In this document: piece after piece, positions 25,765 through 36,096 of the stretch
Layout: the number at the start of each line of letters is the position of its first letter
Position numbering within the stretch: position 1 is the first letter of the stretch
Source of the DNA: UBA5266 sp002411545
GTDB lineage: Bacteria > Bacteroidota > Bacteroidia > Bacteroidales > WCHB1-69
Direction of reading: 5' to 3'
Assembly: GCA_028693085.1 (NCBI GenBank)
Contig: JAQUWC010000002.1
Span: 6,917 to 70,916, forward strand
DNA: 64,000 nucleotides
The notes under the pieces: generated by a model
Databases searched by the model: none
What the model was told of the DNA's origin: nothing
The model's input: the letters and a program-made list of their open reading frames with translations, nothing else
Made by a program: the position numbers and the translations under genes

Positions 25765-27282
25765 ATGGCTCTAACCTTAGAGAACATCCTTTTACTTGGC
25801 TCTATATTATTATTTATAAGTTTATTAGCAGGTAAAACAGGATACAAATTAGGAGTCCCTACTTTGTTGCTATTCCTTTTGTTGGGCATGATTACCGGTA
25901 CAGATGGATTAGGAATAGAAGTAAACAATCCAAATTCAGCATTAGCGATAGGGACGGTTGCCTTGTGCAGCATTTTGTTTTCCGGTGGAATGGACACTCA
26001 CTTAAACGACATCAAACCCATAGCCGCACAAGGAGTGGTTTTGGCCACCTTAGGAGTTTTGTTGACAGCTTTTTTTGTCGGAGGATTCATATATATTATT
26101 AGCAACTATTTTTCTATAGGCATTCATTTCACTTTTCTAGAGTCTATGCTCCTGGCATCGATTATGTCATCGACCGATTCAGCTTCGGTATTTTCCATAC
26201 TAAGGGCTAAAAGCTTACGATTAAAACATAATTTAAAACCTACCTTAGAATTGGAAAGTGGAAGTAACGATCCCATGGCCTTCATGCTTACTATTGTTTT
26301 CATTCAACTTATTCAAAGCCCTTTAGCACATAGTATAGGTCATGCCGTACTAGACTTTTTTATGCAAATGTCTATCGGTGCCTTGGGAGGATATGCTTTG
26401 GGCAAAATCTCCATATGGATTATCAATAGAATTGAACTCTTCAACGATTCTTTGTATTTGGTATTTATCGTTGCATGTGCCTTCTTCATTTATTCATTTA
26501 TAAATTTCATACATGGAAATGGATTTTTAGCGGTATATGTCGGTGGATTGATTATTGGAAATCATAAATTCGTACACAAAAAATCTATTATTAAATTCTT
26601 CGACGGCTTAACATGGTTAGCCCAAATCGTTTTGTTTTTGACCTTAGGATTATTGGTGAATCCCACTGAATTATTAAATCCGGAGGTATTTATCACCGGT
26701 CTGTTGGTAGGATTCTTCATGATTATTTTTGGCCGACCTTTATCTGTCTTGATATCCTTATTGCCCTTTCGGAAAATCCCATTCAATGCACGCATGTATA
26801 TTTCTTGGGTAGGATTAAGAGGAGCCGTTCCCATCGTATTTGCCATGTACCCTTGGATTGCAGGCTTAGAGAATGCAAAATTAATTTTCAATATTGTCTT
26901 TTTTATCACCATCATATCTTTAATCGTACAAGGAACAAGCGTGCCTTCTATGGCAAAAGTACTCCGAATTTTCGATCGCACAAAAGTGCCTAAACCCATT
27001 GATTTCCTCGATACAGACTTCTCTGATGCCACCAAATCCAGTTCTTGCGAAATTATTATTGATGAAAATGTATTGAAATTAGGTCATCGCATCATGGATA
27101 TACCCTTCCCCGAAAAAACACTGGTAGTGATGCTTAAACGTGGAGAACATTATTTTATCCCTAACGGGAAAACAGAACTACATAAAGACGACAAACTTCT
27201 CATCATCACCGACGATAGAGATGCTGTATTAGAAACTTATCGACAGATAGGATTACAAAATGAGATTCCTCCTTTAGATTAA
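25765..27282 (+). CDS. Potassium/proton antiporter (CPA1, CvrA/NhaP2-like)
   Basis: A 505-residue inner-membrane protein. About 12 helices occupy residues 5-400, including MSSTDSASVFSILR near 131 and LESGSNDPMAF near 163, whose Asp residues form the ion site of CPA1 exchangers. A cytoplasmic TrkA-C-like domain follows (about 425-500), ending in DDKLLIITDDRDAV. The combination of CPA1 plus TrkA-C is that of NhaP2/CvrA K+/H+ antiporters. The gene is 4 bases upstream of the large outer-membrane protein at 27287. Confidence 0.9.
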   Translation: MALTLENILLLGSILLFISLLAGKTGYKLGVPTLLLFLLLGMITGTDGLGIEVNNPNSALAIGTVALCSILFSGGMDTHLNDIKPIAAQGVVLATLGVLLTAFFVGGFIYIISNYFSIGIHFTFLESMLLASIMSSTDSASVFSILRAKSLRLKHNLKPTLELESGSNDPMAFMLTIVFIQLIQSPLAHSIGHAVLDFFMQMSIGALGGYALGKISIWIINRIELFNDSLYLVFIVACAFFIYSFINFIHGNGFLAVYVGGLIIGNHKFVHKKSIIKFFDGLTWLAQIVLFLTLGLLVNPTELLNPEVFITGLLVGFFMIIFGRPLSVLISLLPFRKIPFNARMYISWVGLRGAVPIVFAMYPWIAGLENAKLIFNIVFFITIISLIVQGTSVPSMAKVLRIFDRTKVPKPIDFLDTDFSDATKSSSCEIIIDENVLKLGHRIMDIPFPEKTLVVMLKRGEHYFIPNGKTELHKDDKLLIITDDRDAVLETYRQIGLQNEIPPLD

Positions 27283-27286
27283 GGTT

Positions 27287-30200
27287 TTGATTAATAAGCT
27301 TTTTATGGCTAAATCAACTGTTTATAATATCCTCTTAATCCTTTTGGTATTAACCGGATTTATGAATATACATTCTACAAAAGCTCAATCACTTTCTAAT
27401 CAAGGCGTGAAACACATCGTTTTTGAATCGGATACTTTATACATAGATTCTTTGTCAATTGTACCCGGCAGCTTCCAAATAATGGAATTAGATACAAATG
27501 ACTATGTGTTATATGAATCGAAAGCTTTATTGATTTTAAAAAATAAATCTTACATCGGCAAACCTCTCCTGATAACCTACCGGCGACTGCCCTATCGTAT
27601 TCATAAAACATTTGTGCATAAGGATACAAGCATGATTGAGGCTGATTTATATGATCCGGTAAATCCATTTATGGTAAACGAGATAGGCAATGACCCGTTA
27701 TTACAATTTTCGGATGCTTCTCTGCAAAGTTCAGGTAGTTTATCCCGAGGCATTTCGATAGGAAATAATCAAGACATGGGCATACAATCCAATTTAAACT
27801 TGCAATTAGCCGGCAAGCTTTCTGAAGAAGTAGAAATTCTAGCTAACATCACCGACCAAAACATCCCTTTTCAACCGGAAGGAAATACGCGACAGATTCA
27901 GGAATTCGATAAAATTTTTATCCAACTTAACTACAAAGATCGCCTTACTTTGTGGGCCGGCGACATTGAAGACAAATCAAAAGGAAGCTATTTTATGCGT
28001 TTTACTAAAAAAGGACAAGGCTTAATGGGCGACGTCTTTGCCACATCTGAAACAAAAAAGAAAGATACCCTATCCTATCACGTACACTTCAGCGGGGCCG
28101 TGGCTAAAGGAAACTTTCGCAGACAGTCTCTGCTTGCCATTGAAGGGAATCAAGGCCCCTATCAACTCTATGGAGAAAATCAAGAGAGTTTTATTATTAT
28201 CCTTTCCGGTTCGGAACGTATATATATTGATGGCAAATTGTTAACACGGGGACAAGATGCCGATTATGTCATTAATTATAATTCGGGAGAAATCACCTTT
28301 ACAGCTAAACAACCCATCACCAAAGACAAACGTATCGTAGCCGAATTCGAATACTCCGACCAAAACTATATACGCACTTTATCACATATAGGGACTGAAA
28401 TCAATCATGAAAAGTGGAATGCTTATTTTCACTTTTACAATGAACAAGATATGAAATACCAATCTAATCAATTAGACTTAAATAACGAGAACATCACCTT
28501 TTTAAAACAAATAGGCAATCAGATTAACAATGCCTATTATCCGTATATGGACAGCGTGGGATTTCAAGCTCATGAGGTAATGTATAAACAAGTCGATACC
28601 TTGATTAATGGCATATTATACGATTCTGTATACGTTTATTCCACCCATCCCGACAGTGCGGTGTATCGTTTAAAATTTACCTTGGTCGGCGAAGGCAAAG
28701 GAAATTATGTTCTCACCCAATCTTCTGTAAACGGTAGGGTTTATGCTTGGGTAGCACCGATAAACAACCAAGCACAAGGAAATTATGAACCAATTATCTT
28801 GTTAATTACACCCAAACGTACACAAATGTATAATGCCGGTTTTAATTATACTTTCGCTAAAAACACTTCCATACATTTCGAAACAGCCCTCTCTAATAAC
28901 GACCTTAACACCTTTTCACACATAGGCAATACACAAAACATAGGCTTGGGAATGCGTTTGGCTTTAAAAAACACTCTTTTATTTCCTGCTAAAAATAAAC
29001 TCTTACCCATAGAAAAAAGATGGAAACTCCACTCTTCCTTATATTATGAAACCAAAAACAAATGGTTCGATTATATTGAAAACTACCGTGATGTAGAATT
29101 TGTCCGTAATTTCAATCTGGCAGATTCCATGCTGCATGCCACGGAACATTATTGCGGTATCAATTTTACTTTTTCACAGCTCAAAACAGGACATATCGGA
29201 TGGACAAGCAATGTGTTTTTTATCCCGGAATACAAATGGCACGCCATTCAAAACCAACTTATCAGCAATTTAAGGCTAAAAGCTTATATCCTACAGATTG
29301 ATGCCTCACTCTTACATACAACATCACTGAACGATAAATCGGTGTTCTTGAAGCATCGAGAAGTCGTTAGCCGTAGGTTCCCCTATTTCGAAATCGGGTT
29401 ACAGGAACAAATGGAATACAATCAATTCACTCATCAGGATACAATCTCGGCTATGAGTCACGCATTTAATGAAATCGCATTGTTTATAAAGCAAAACGAT
29501 AGTCTAAGCCGCAACTTTAAATATATATTGCAGTACAGCAACCGTATAGACCATGCTGTCATCAACGAGCACTTCGGGGTTTCGGCCATAGCCAATCATC
29601 TAACAGCAGGCATAGACTTTTTGAAATATGCCAACCATCCCTTGCGTTTTACTTTATCATATAGAAATTTACACTATAAAGACAGCTTAGCCGTCACACA
29701 AGCACCCGAAAATACTTTGCTGGCAAACGTGGATTATCAAGGTCAATTCTTGAATGGAGCCCTGGTTTTGGGGGTGTTCTATGAATTAGGCTCGGGCATG
29801 GAACAGAAAAATGCTTACACCTATATTAAAGTTGCCAATCAACAGGGCAGATATCAATGGATAGATTACAACGGGAACGGTATAGAAGAATTAGATGAAT
29901 TTGAAATAGCTATTTACAAAGATCAAGCAAATTATGTACGCATATGGCTAATTTCCAACGAATATATCAAAACATATACAAATAAACTCACTCAAAACCT
30001 GCATCTCCGTCCGGCAGCCATTTGGTATAATAAAAAAGGATTTAAAAAATTTATGTCTCGTTTTTCCAACCAAACAACCTATCAAACCCAGTTAAAACAA
30101 ACTGCTTCTGATTTTATTTCAACCATGAATCCTTTTTATTCGAATTTGAACGATACTTCCTTGGTATCTACCATGATGCATTTCAGAAATGCTTTTTCAT

Positions 30201-30811
30201 TCAATCAGAGCGATGCCATATGGGGCTTAGACCTTATTTATACCCAAAGCAAAAATAAAATATTAAGTGTTAACGGATTCGAATCTGCAGAGGGTAAAGA
30301 ATGGCAATTTTCCGGACGTTGGCGAATCATCCCTGATGTTACCTTAAAACTCACCTATTACCATGCCCTGAATGGGAAAAACACCGTATACTTCGCACTT
30401 AAAAATTACCGTATATTGAGCAATACATTGGAACCCATCCTAAGCTATCAATATAACAATCGCTTAACGACTAGTATTACCTATGCATATATACAAAAAA
30501 TAAACACCTTAGGTGTTGAACGAAGTTTTACGCATAAACTGTCAACCGAAGTCAATTATCGCATGCCCAAACGAGGCTCTTTCCTCACACAACTCAGCTA
30601 TTATCACATCCGATATAAAGGAGAAACTTCCGCTCCGGCTGCTTTTGAAATGCTCCAAACATTACAAAACGGACACAATGGAGTGTGTAACATCACCTAT
30701 CAAACCACTTTACTTAAAAACTTGCAGTTAAATGTTATGTATGAAGGAAGAATCTCATCAAACCTTCCGATGATACATAGCGGAAGCCTCGAAATAAGAG
30801 CCTATTTTTAA
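27287..30811 (+). CDS. Large outer-membrane beta-barrel protein
   Basis: A 1174-residue protein with an N-terminal signal peptide (hydrophobic core around residues 12-30, ending TKAQ; translation might begin at the Met at 27305). Residues about 150-240 contain SGSLSRGISIGNNQD and a strand-rich LQLAGKLSEEVEILAN segment, loosely similar to the repeated unit of SprA/Sov, the type IX translocon barrel. The remainder is alternating barrel strands and ends in LEIRAYF, a terminal aromatic typical of barrels. It is much shorter than SprA (over 2000 residues), so it is not SprA itself. Function unknown. Confidence 0.7.
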   Translation: MINKLFMAKSTVYNILLILLVLTGFMNIHSTKAQSLSNQGVKHIVFESDTLYIDSLSIVPGSFQIMELDTNDYVLYESKALLILKNKSYIGKPLLITYRRLPYRIHKTFVHKDTSMIEADLYDPVNPFMVNEIGNDPLLQFSDASLQSSGSLSRGISIGNNQDMGIQSNLNLQLAGKLSEEVEILANITDQNIPFQPEGNTRQIQEFDKIFIQLNYKDRLTLWAGDIEDKSKGSYFMRFTKKGQGLMGDVFATSETKKKDTLSYHVHFSGAVAKGNFRRQSLLAIEGNQGPYQLYGENQESFIIILSGSERIYIDGKLLTRGQDADYVINYNSGEITFTAKQPITKDKRIVAEFEYSDQNYIRTLSHIGTEINHEKWNAYFHFYNEQDMKYQSNQLDLNNENITFLKQIGNQINNAYYPYMDSVGFQAHEVMYKQVDTLINGILYDSVYVYSTHPDSAVYRLKFTLVGEGKGNYVLTQSSVNGRVYAWVAPINNQAQGNYEPIILLITPKRTQMYNAGFNYTFAKNTSIHFETALSNNDLNTFSHIGNTQNIGLGMRLALKNTLLFPAKNKLLPIEKRWKLHSSLYYETKNKWFDYIENYRDVEFVRNFNLADSMLHATEHYCGINFTFSQLKTGHIGWTSNVFFIPEYKWHAIQNQLISNLRLKAYILQIDASLLHTTSLNDKSVFLKHREVVSRRFPYFEIGLQEQMEYNQFTHQDTISAMSHAFNEIALFIKQNDSLSRNFKYILQYSNRIDHAVINEHFGVSAIANHLTAGIDFLKYANHPLRFTLSYRNLHYKDSLAVTQAPENTLLANVDYQGQFLNGALVLGVFYELGSGMEQKNAYTYIKVANQQGRYQWIDYNGNGIEELDEFEIAIYKDQANYVRIWLISNEYIKTYTNKLTQNLHLRPAAIWYNKKGFKKFMSRFSNQTTYQTQLKQTASDFISTMNPFYSNLNDTSLVSTMMHFRNAFSFNQSDAIWGLDLIYTQSKNKILSVNGFESAEGKEWQFSGRWRIIPDVTLKLTYYHALNGKNTVYFALKNYRILSNTLEPILSYQYNNRLTTSITYAYIQKINTLGVERSFTHKLSTEVNYRMPKRGSFLTQLSYYHIRYKGETSAPAAFEMLQTLQNGHNGVCNITYQTTLLKNLQLNVMYEGRISSNLPMIHSGSLEIRAYF

Positions 30812-30899
30812 ACCCAGTTTAATCATCTCCGAAAATTTTCAACTACGACTCGAACATAAAAATTCGATTCCGATTTGGATTACTGACTTCTTTAAGGTA

Positions 30900-31652
30900 T
30901 TTCTATATTTTGTTAATGCAAATACGGGTTATGCAGCCGGATTTGATGTAGACAATGATGCTGTTTTAATGAAAACTACCGATGGGGGTGAAAATTGGGT
31001 ATCGAAAACATCAGGAATCGGTGGTTATCTTAATTCCGTGTATTTTCTGAACGCTGATACTGGTTATGTCGTTGGATTTAATGATTTTAATTCTTCAGGC
31101 ATTATTTATAAAACTGTTAACGGGGGAAATAATTGGACATTACAAAAAAGTATGGAAGAAACATACTTATGGGATGTGAAATTTCCCGAGACGAACATAG
31201 GATATGCGGTCGGTTCCAATGAAAACGGCAACGGATTAATATTAAAGACGATAGATGGTGGACTTAATTGGGTTCAACAAAATTGTGAAAGTGATGAGGA
31301 ACTCTTATCCGTTTGTTTTGTTAATAAAAACATAGGTTATACGGTAGGTTATGAATCGAAGGTTTTTAAAACCACCAACGGTGGGGGAGCTCCTGATAAC
31401 ATCCAATCCCATATGGAAGAAGCCATAAATATATATCCCAATCCTGCAAGTAATCAATTAACGATAGAAAATACAAACTCTCTGATTCGAAGCATCCGAC
31501 TCTACGACCTCTCTGGAAAAACCATACAAAAGGTATCGAATATTAACCAATATCAAATTACCATTCCCTTATCCGAAGTTCAGCAAGGACTTTACTTCAT
31601 CAGTGTTACTTGCGATGAAGGTGTTTTAACAAAGAAGGTGATTGTTCGATAA
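30900..31652 (+). pseudogene. 3' remnant of a T9SS-secreted YCF48-like beta-propeller protein
   Basis: The readable frame holds at least three propeller repeats with the motif TDGGENW/VNGGNNW/IDGGLNW, followed by a type A T9SS sorting domain (INIYPNPASNQLTIEN ... GLYFISV ... KKVIVR). The only ATG (30969) lies inside a repeat. The preceding codons from 30900 continue the repeat as FLYFVNANTGYAAGFD, and homology stops before that, with no signal peptide. A T9SS cargo needs a Sec signal, so this is a truncated gene, joined directly behind the outer-membrane gene that ends at 30811. An intact ATG frame of 227 residues remains (30969-31652). Confidence 0.75.
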
Positions 31653-31657
31653 AACAT

Positions 31658-32560
31658 TTAAGTTTTCATTCTCAATTTCAATGCCGAAAAAATGGTGTCG
31701 GGATTGAGATGAAATACACTGGCCATTTCACCGGCCATGCAATAACCGCAGTATTCACAGATATTCAAAGCCTCGAGCGGACAGCCTTCCACACGAGTCT
31801 TGTCGGGAAGTATAAAATTCGTTATCCAGCAGTATTTCTTAAATATATTGGTTTTCATCTTCTTTAATCCAGAAACGGAATTCATAACGGGATATCCGGC
31901 TTTCTTCATACCTATGATAAGGTCGATTACTTCCTTTCGTTTGTTCCAATCTAAAAACAAAGGGTCGGGTGCTAAGGAAGAAGGGGTATAAAAATTCAAG
32001 GAGATGGAATGTATATGTGGATTTTCTTTGGTAAAACGAATGGTTTCTTCTACAGAATTATAATTCTTGCTATTAATAACCATATTTACACTTAAAGCTT
32101 TCTGTTTGCTTTCAGCTATATTTTTACACAAACGCTCGAAAACTCCTTTTCCGCGTATTTCATCGTGATAGGCTCCCAAACCGTCGAGGCTTACCCATAT
32201 GGAATCGGCTTTCAGGTGGGTAAAGGTAAATTGTGCGTTGGTGGTAACGGTAGTAGAAAAGAAACCGATTTCTTTTGCCAAATCTATTAAATCGTTGATA
32301 TTGTATTGGCCGTCATTCCACATCATGGGTTCACCCCCCTCAAAATCAACGAAACGAGAACCTAAACGGTGGGAATACCTTAATTCATCTTCGATTTCTT
32401 TATAGGTTTTCCGCCGGGGTTGGGCATGATTGTATACCGCACAATGTTTACAGGATAAATTACATTCGTCGGTAATAAAAAGAACGGTCTGCAAAGGACG
32501 TTTTCTTCCGAAAAACCTCGCTTTTATATACCAAAATCCCAAATAAATCAATTGTTTCAT
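31658..32560 (-). CDS. Radical SAM protein
   Basis: A 300-residue enzyme. The [4Fe-4S]-SAM cluster motif is CNLSCKHC (Cys33, Cys37, Cys40), followed by DFEGGEPMMW (GGE motif). A C-terminal group of cysteines (YCW, then CPLEALNICEYCGYC) suggests one extra iron-sulfur cluster, as in SPASM-like proteins. The N-terminus is basic and hydrophobic (GFWYIKARFFGRKRP), possibly membrane-associated. It is alone; the plus-strand remnant ends 5 bases away, convergent. The substrate is not recognisable from the sequence or neighbours. Confidence 0.85.
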   Translation of the reverse strand: MKQLIYLGFWYIKARFFGRKRPLQTVLFITDECNLSCKHCAVYNHAQPRRKTYKEIEDELRYSHRLGSRFVDFEGGEPMMWNDGQYNINDLIDLAKEIGFFSTTVTTNAQFTFTHLKADSIWVSLDGLGAYHDEIRGKGVFERLCKNIAESKQKALSVNMVINSKNYNSVEETIRFTKENPHIHSISLNFYTPSSLAPDPLFLDWNKRKEVIDLIIGMKKAGYPVMNSVSGLKKMKTNIFKKYCWITNFILPDKTRVEGCPLEALNICEYCGYCMAGEMASVFHLNPDTIFSALKLRMKT

Positions 32561-32579
32561 CTTATAAATATATATGTTG

Positions 32580-32587
32580 CAAAGGTA
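32580..32587 (-). promoter_or_regulatory. -7 promoter box for the radical SAM gene
   Basis: CAAAGGTA on the plus strand reads TACCTTTG on the minus strand, 20 bases upstream of the ATG at 32560. Confidence 0.5.
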
Positions 32588-32653
32588 GTAAATAAATAAA
32601 ACATAGCAGGTGTAAAACGAAAACGATTCAATATGTAGATATCAAATTTTGTG

Positions 32654-32661
32654 TAAATTTG
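32654..32661 (+). promoter_or_regulatory. -7 promoter box for comEC
   Basis: TAAATTTG matches TAnnTTTG 41 bases before the ATG at 32702. Confidence 0.5.
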
Positions 32662-32701
32662 CACAAATTTATTTGAAATTATGAATTAAAACGAACGCAC
32701 T

Positions 32702-34804
32702 ATGTTTTCGTGGAGTAAATATCCCTTTTTAAGGATATTTAGTATGTATGTTTGTGGTATTCTACTTGCTTTTACGTTTTGTAGAACACTCACGATTCCC
32801 CCATTTGCCGGTATCATTATTAGCCTGAGTGGTTTATGTTTACTGTTATTGTTTCATACTAAAACATCCTATAAACATCGATTTCGTTACGGGTTCCTTC
32901 TTTACATACTTATGGTTTGGATGGGATATCATAATACGCAAACGTGTATCCATCATTGCCTTCCGCCTTCCTCTTTCGGGGAAACTACACACAAAGTGGC
33001 CATCCTAACCCAAGTAAAAGAAATCCCGTTCTTAAAAGAAAATTCGATTAAATTATGCCTGAATGTTGAACATTATAACATTGATACAACATGGCATCTT
33101 GCTAACTTTTCAATGATTATATATGTACAGCGCGACGAAGATGCTGAAAATCTGCAGTATGGCGACCGCGTGCTCTTTTACGTAGATCCAAACTTTATTC
33201 ATTCGCCTAAAAATCCGGAAGAGTTTAACTATAAGCGCTATTTAGCCACTAAAAATATATATTTACATGCCTATGCTTCGAAAAATGATTGGCAACTCCT
33301 CAGTCGTAAACACGGCAATCGATTAAAATATCACGCAGCACAACTTCAAAAAAAAATGTTACACATACTGGATAGCAGCCTTCTTCAACACGATGAAAAG
33401 GCAATCATTGCAGCTATTTTACTAGGAGCTGACGATAAAATGGATGCCGAACTAATACAATCTTTTACAACTGCAGGACTGAATCATGTGTTATGTGTAT
33501 CGGGTTTACATGTCGGTATAATCTATATGATATTTAACTATCTGCTATTTTTTTTACGTAAAAACAGAGGACAAAAGACTGTTAAAGCTTGCCTAATCTT
33601 AGGTATAATTTGGTTTTATGCTTGTCTGACAGGTTTATCTCCATCTGTGATTAGATCAGCAAGTATGTTTAGTTTTTTTACATTCGCTCAAATTATTCAA
33701 AGAAAAGCAAATACATACAACAGTTTATTATCATCACTCGTACTCCTTACCTTAGGCAATCCTTTGGTTATTTTTGATATGGGCTTGCAATTATCTTATT
33801 TAGCGGTGTTTGGCATACTCTATCTACACAGTACAATCAGCACAATTTTGCCAATAAAAAACAAAGTTCTAAGCTATTTTTGGAATATAATTGGCGTATC
33901 CATAGCCGCTCAACTGTTTACATTTCCCCTATCGATATATTATTTTCATCAATTTCCTACTTATTTCCTATTAGCTAATCCGTCCATTATTTGTATTATC
34001 CCGATTCTCATTGGAATGAGTATACTATTGTCGGTATTTTCTTTCTGGCCGTGGGCCTATGATGGGTTGGCAAAACTGTTACATATATTGCTTTCTTATA
34101 TGAATACTTTGATTCATACGATAGAATTATTTCCTTTTGCGAGTTTGCAAATATATCTATCCTTTGGGCAAATGCTTTGTTTATACCTAATAATTATTGT
34201 CTTTTTATCCGGTATATGGTATAAAAATAAAACAGCATTAGGCATAGTTTTAAGCGGATTGATAGTCTTTTCTACCGTGGACCTTATACAATATACTATT
34301 AATCTACGTCATAAAGAAATTATTTTTTACTCTCTCCCTGAAGGGATACTTATCGACTGTATAGACGGACAACATTGCTACGTAATGGGTGATAGTTTGG
34401 CCTTGACACATAAAAAAAACATGAATTATCATGTACAAAACCATCGCATCAAACATCGTATTAAAAGTTACACCCCTATAAACTCCCATACTGAAAGTAA
34501 GATTTATTGGAAATTCAACAACTTTATCTCCTTTGGAGGAAAAAATATCTTAATTATTAATGATAAAATCTATCAAATAAATTACGATAGTACTTCTCTA
34601 AAGATCAACTATCTACTTATTGATGATAATCCGTCTATACAAATAAAAAAGTTATCAAGCTATATTAACCCTGAATGCATTATCTTTAGCCCTCGTAATT
34701 CGGCTTATCGCATACAAGCTTGGGAAAAAGAATGCATGGCACTGCATCAAGCGTTTCATTCCTTACAACAAGGAGCATTAAAAATCCCTCTTGAGCAGCC
34801 ATAA
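32702..34804 (+). CDS. comEC: ComEC/Rec2-family competence membrane protein
   Basis: A 700-residue membrane protein. After two N-terminal helices, a DUF4131/OB-type region covers about 30-190. The competence domain with about eight helices spans roughly 215-520, with the hallmark HVLCVSGLHVGII near residue 263 and GLSPSVIRSA. The C-terminal part (about 530-700) is where many ComEC proteins have a metallo-beta-lactamase nuclease domain. Here it has the fold-like strands but no HxHxDH motif, so it is probably not a nuclease. Function by family: passage of single-stranded DNA across the inner membrane during uptake. Confidence 0.9.
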   Translation: MFSWSKYPFLRIFSMYVCGILLAFTFCRTLTIPPFAGIIISLSGLCLLLLFHTKTSYKHRFRYGFLLYILMVWMGYHNTQTCIHHCLPPSSFGETTHKVAILTQVKEIPFLKENSIKLCLNVEHYNIDTTWHLANFSMIIYVQRDEDAENLQYGDRVLFYVDPNFIHSPKNPEEFNYKRYLATKNIYLHAYASKNDWQLLSRKHGNRLKYHAAQLQKKMLHILDSSLLQHDEKAIIAAILLGADDKMDAELIQSFTTAGLNHVLCVSGLHVGIIYMIFNYLLFFLRKNRGQKTVKACLILGIIWFYACLTGLSPSVIRSASMFSFFTFAQIIQRKANTYNSLLSSLVLLTLGNPLVIFDMGLQLSYLAVFGILYLHSTISTILPIKNKVLSYFWNIIGVSIAAQLFTFPLSIYYFHQFPTYFLLANPSIICIIPILIGMSILLSVFSFWPWAYDGLAKLLHILLSYMNTLIHTIELFPFASLQIYLSFGQMLCLYLIIIVFLSGIWYKNKTALGIVLSGLIVFSTVDLIQYTINLRHKEIIFYSLPEGILIDCIDGQHCYVMGDSLALTHKKNMNYHVQNHRIKHRIKSYTPINSHTESKIYWKFNNFISFGGKNILIINDKIYQINYDSTSLKINYLLIDDNPSIQIKKLSSYINPECIIFSPRNSAYRIQAWEKECMALHQAFHSLQQGALKIPLEQP

Positions 34805-34833
34805 AAAAAGGAACCATTCTTTCGAATGATTCC
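34803..34833 (-). terminator. Rho-independent terminator reading leftward
   Basis: On the minus strand GGAATCATTC and GAATGGTTCC form a 10-bp stem with one C-A mismatch and a 4-base loop, followed by seven T (plus-strand A run at 34803-34809). It is about 170 bases past the stop of the minus-strand nuclease gene and right behind comEC, so it can end both transcripts. Confidence 0.55.
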
Positions 34834-35005
34834 CAAACAAACAAATTATACAAACCTAATTTTTATGAGTCTTTATTTTCTCTATATATATTTACAATAA
34901 CCTTGCCAAACAAAGCTTTTTTCAAAAACAACTTTTAATTATTCAATCGTCATAATCTGCACTATTCAAATTGTTTAAAAAATATTTTAATTATTTTTAA
35001 GTTTA

Positions 35006-36073
35006 TTATTGGCAAAACACATCCAAATAGACCGGCAAATGATCCGAAAACCCCTGCTGAAATTTCATGCCATGATAGCTTCGATAGGGTTTCACTCCCA
35101 TATATTTCTCATCCGTTTGAAGCAAAAAGGGGGCATCAAAAATTAGTGCTTTTCTTTTGATTTGCCATGCATTCTGCTTTGATAACATAGCAGACGAAAC
35201 CATAATTTGGTCGAATATACTCCAATGTTGAGCATATTTATGCGTACCTATATTATTTTGTGAAACATAAGGATACATCATATTTAACAATTCATTCGTC
35301 CTTAAAGAATCGGGATGAAAGCGTATTTTTAAATAGGTAGATACACTTTCATCGCGAGGTTCGTCGTTAAAATCGCCCATGACAACAATGGCCGCATGCG
35401 GATTCATAAGCAAGATGGAGTTCAAATGTGAATACAATAATTTGGCTACATTTATTCTTTTTATTTGACTTTCTGCATACCCGGAATAACGGGAAGGCCA
35501 ATGATTCACAAACAAGTGTAAAGTATCCTTTCGTTTATGAGGCAACACTCCCTTGATGTATAGAATATCTCGTGTAGGTATCGGCCTTAAAAAAGTATCA
35601 ACAACGGCTATGGCTTGCGTATATACGATGTCGAACTTATCGGGACGATACAATAAAGCAACATCAATGCCTCTTTCATCTGGCGAATCGAAATGTATGT
35701 ATGCATAGGTATAACTTGCTAAGGGAGAATCATACACTAACTTCTTGATTACATTTTCATTTTCTACTTCGCACACGCCTACTAATTCAGGCGCTTCCCA
35801 CCCTCCCATGGCTAATATGACTTTTGCCAACTGAGCTATTTTGATATGTAACCTACTTTTATACCAACGCCTAATTCCATCGGGCGTAAACTCATCATCC
35901 ATAGTTAAACTATCGTTCTCAGGATCAAACAAGTTTTCGAGATTATAAAAACACAAACGCAAGGTATTTTTGTTTCTTTCCCTGTCGTCGAAATCTGTTT
36001 GTGCCAAGGAAATGGGAAATACTATGGCAACAAGTACCGTAATTAATATGATTTGCAGTTTCTCCTTTTTCAT
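35006..36073 (-). CDS. Secreted endonuclease/exonuclease/phosphatase-family protein
   Basis: A 355-residue protein with a signal peptide (about 1-25, ending SLAQ) and a DNase I-like fold. Visible catalytic elements: FYNLENLFDP (Asn), VGVCEVEN (metal-binding Glu), VNHWPSR (His), MGDFNDEP (Asp/Asn) and the terminal FSDHLPV (Asp-His). Whether it cuts DNA/RNA or a phosphoester lipid cannot be told. It is monocistronic, with a -7 box at 36097-36104 and a terminator at 34803-34833. Such periplasmic or secreted EEP proteins are common in Bacteroidetes. Confidence 0.88.
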   Translation of the reverse strand: MKKEKLQIILITVLVAIVFPISLAQTDFDDRERNKNTLRLCFYNLENLFDPENDSLTMDDEFTPDGIRRWYKSRLHIKIAQLAKVILAMGGWEAPELVGVCEVENENVIKKLVYDSPLASYTYAYIHFDSPDERGIDVALLYRPDKFDIVYTQAIAVVDTFLRPIPTRDILYIKGVLPHKRKDTLHLFVNHWPSRYSGYAESQIKRINVAKLLYSHLNSILLMNPHAAIVVMGDFNDEPRDESVSTYLKIRFHPDSLRTNELLNMMYPYVSQNNIGTHKYAQHWSIFDQIMVSSAMLSKQNAWQIKRKALIFDAPFLLQTDEKYMGVKPYRSYHGMKFQQGFSDHLPVYLDVFCQ

Positions 36074-36096
36074 GTTTTAAAATTTCAAAGTTTTGG

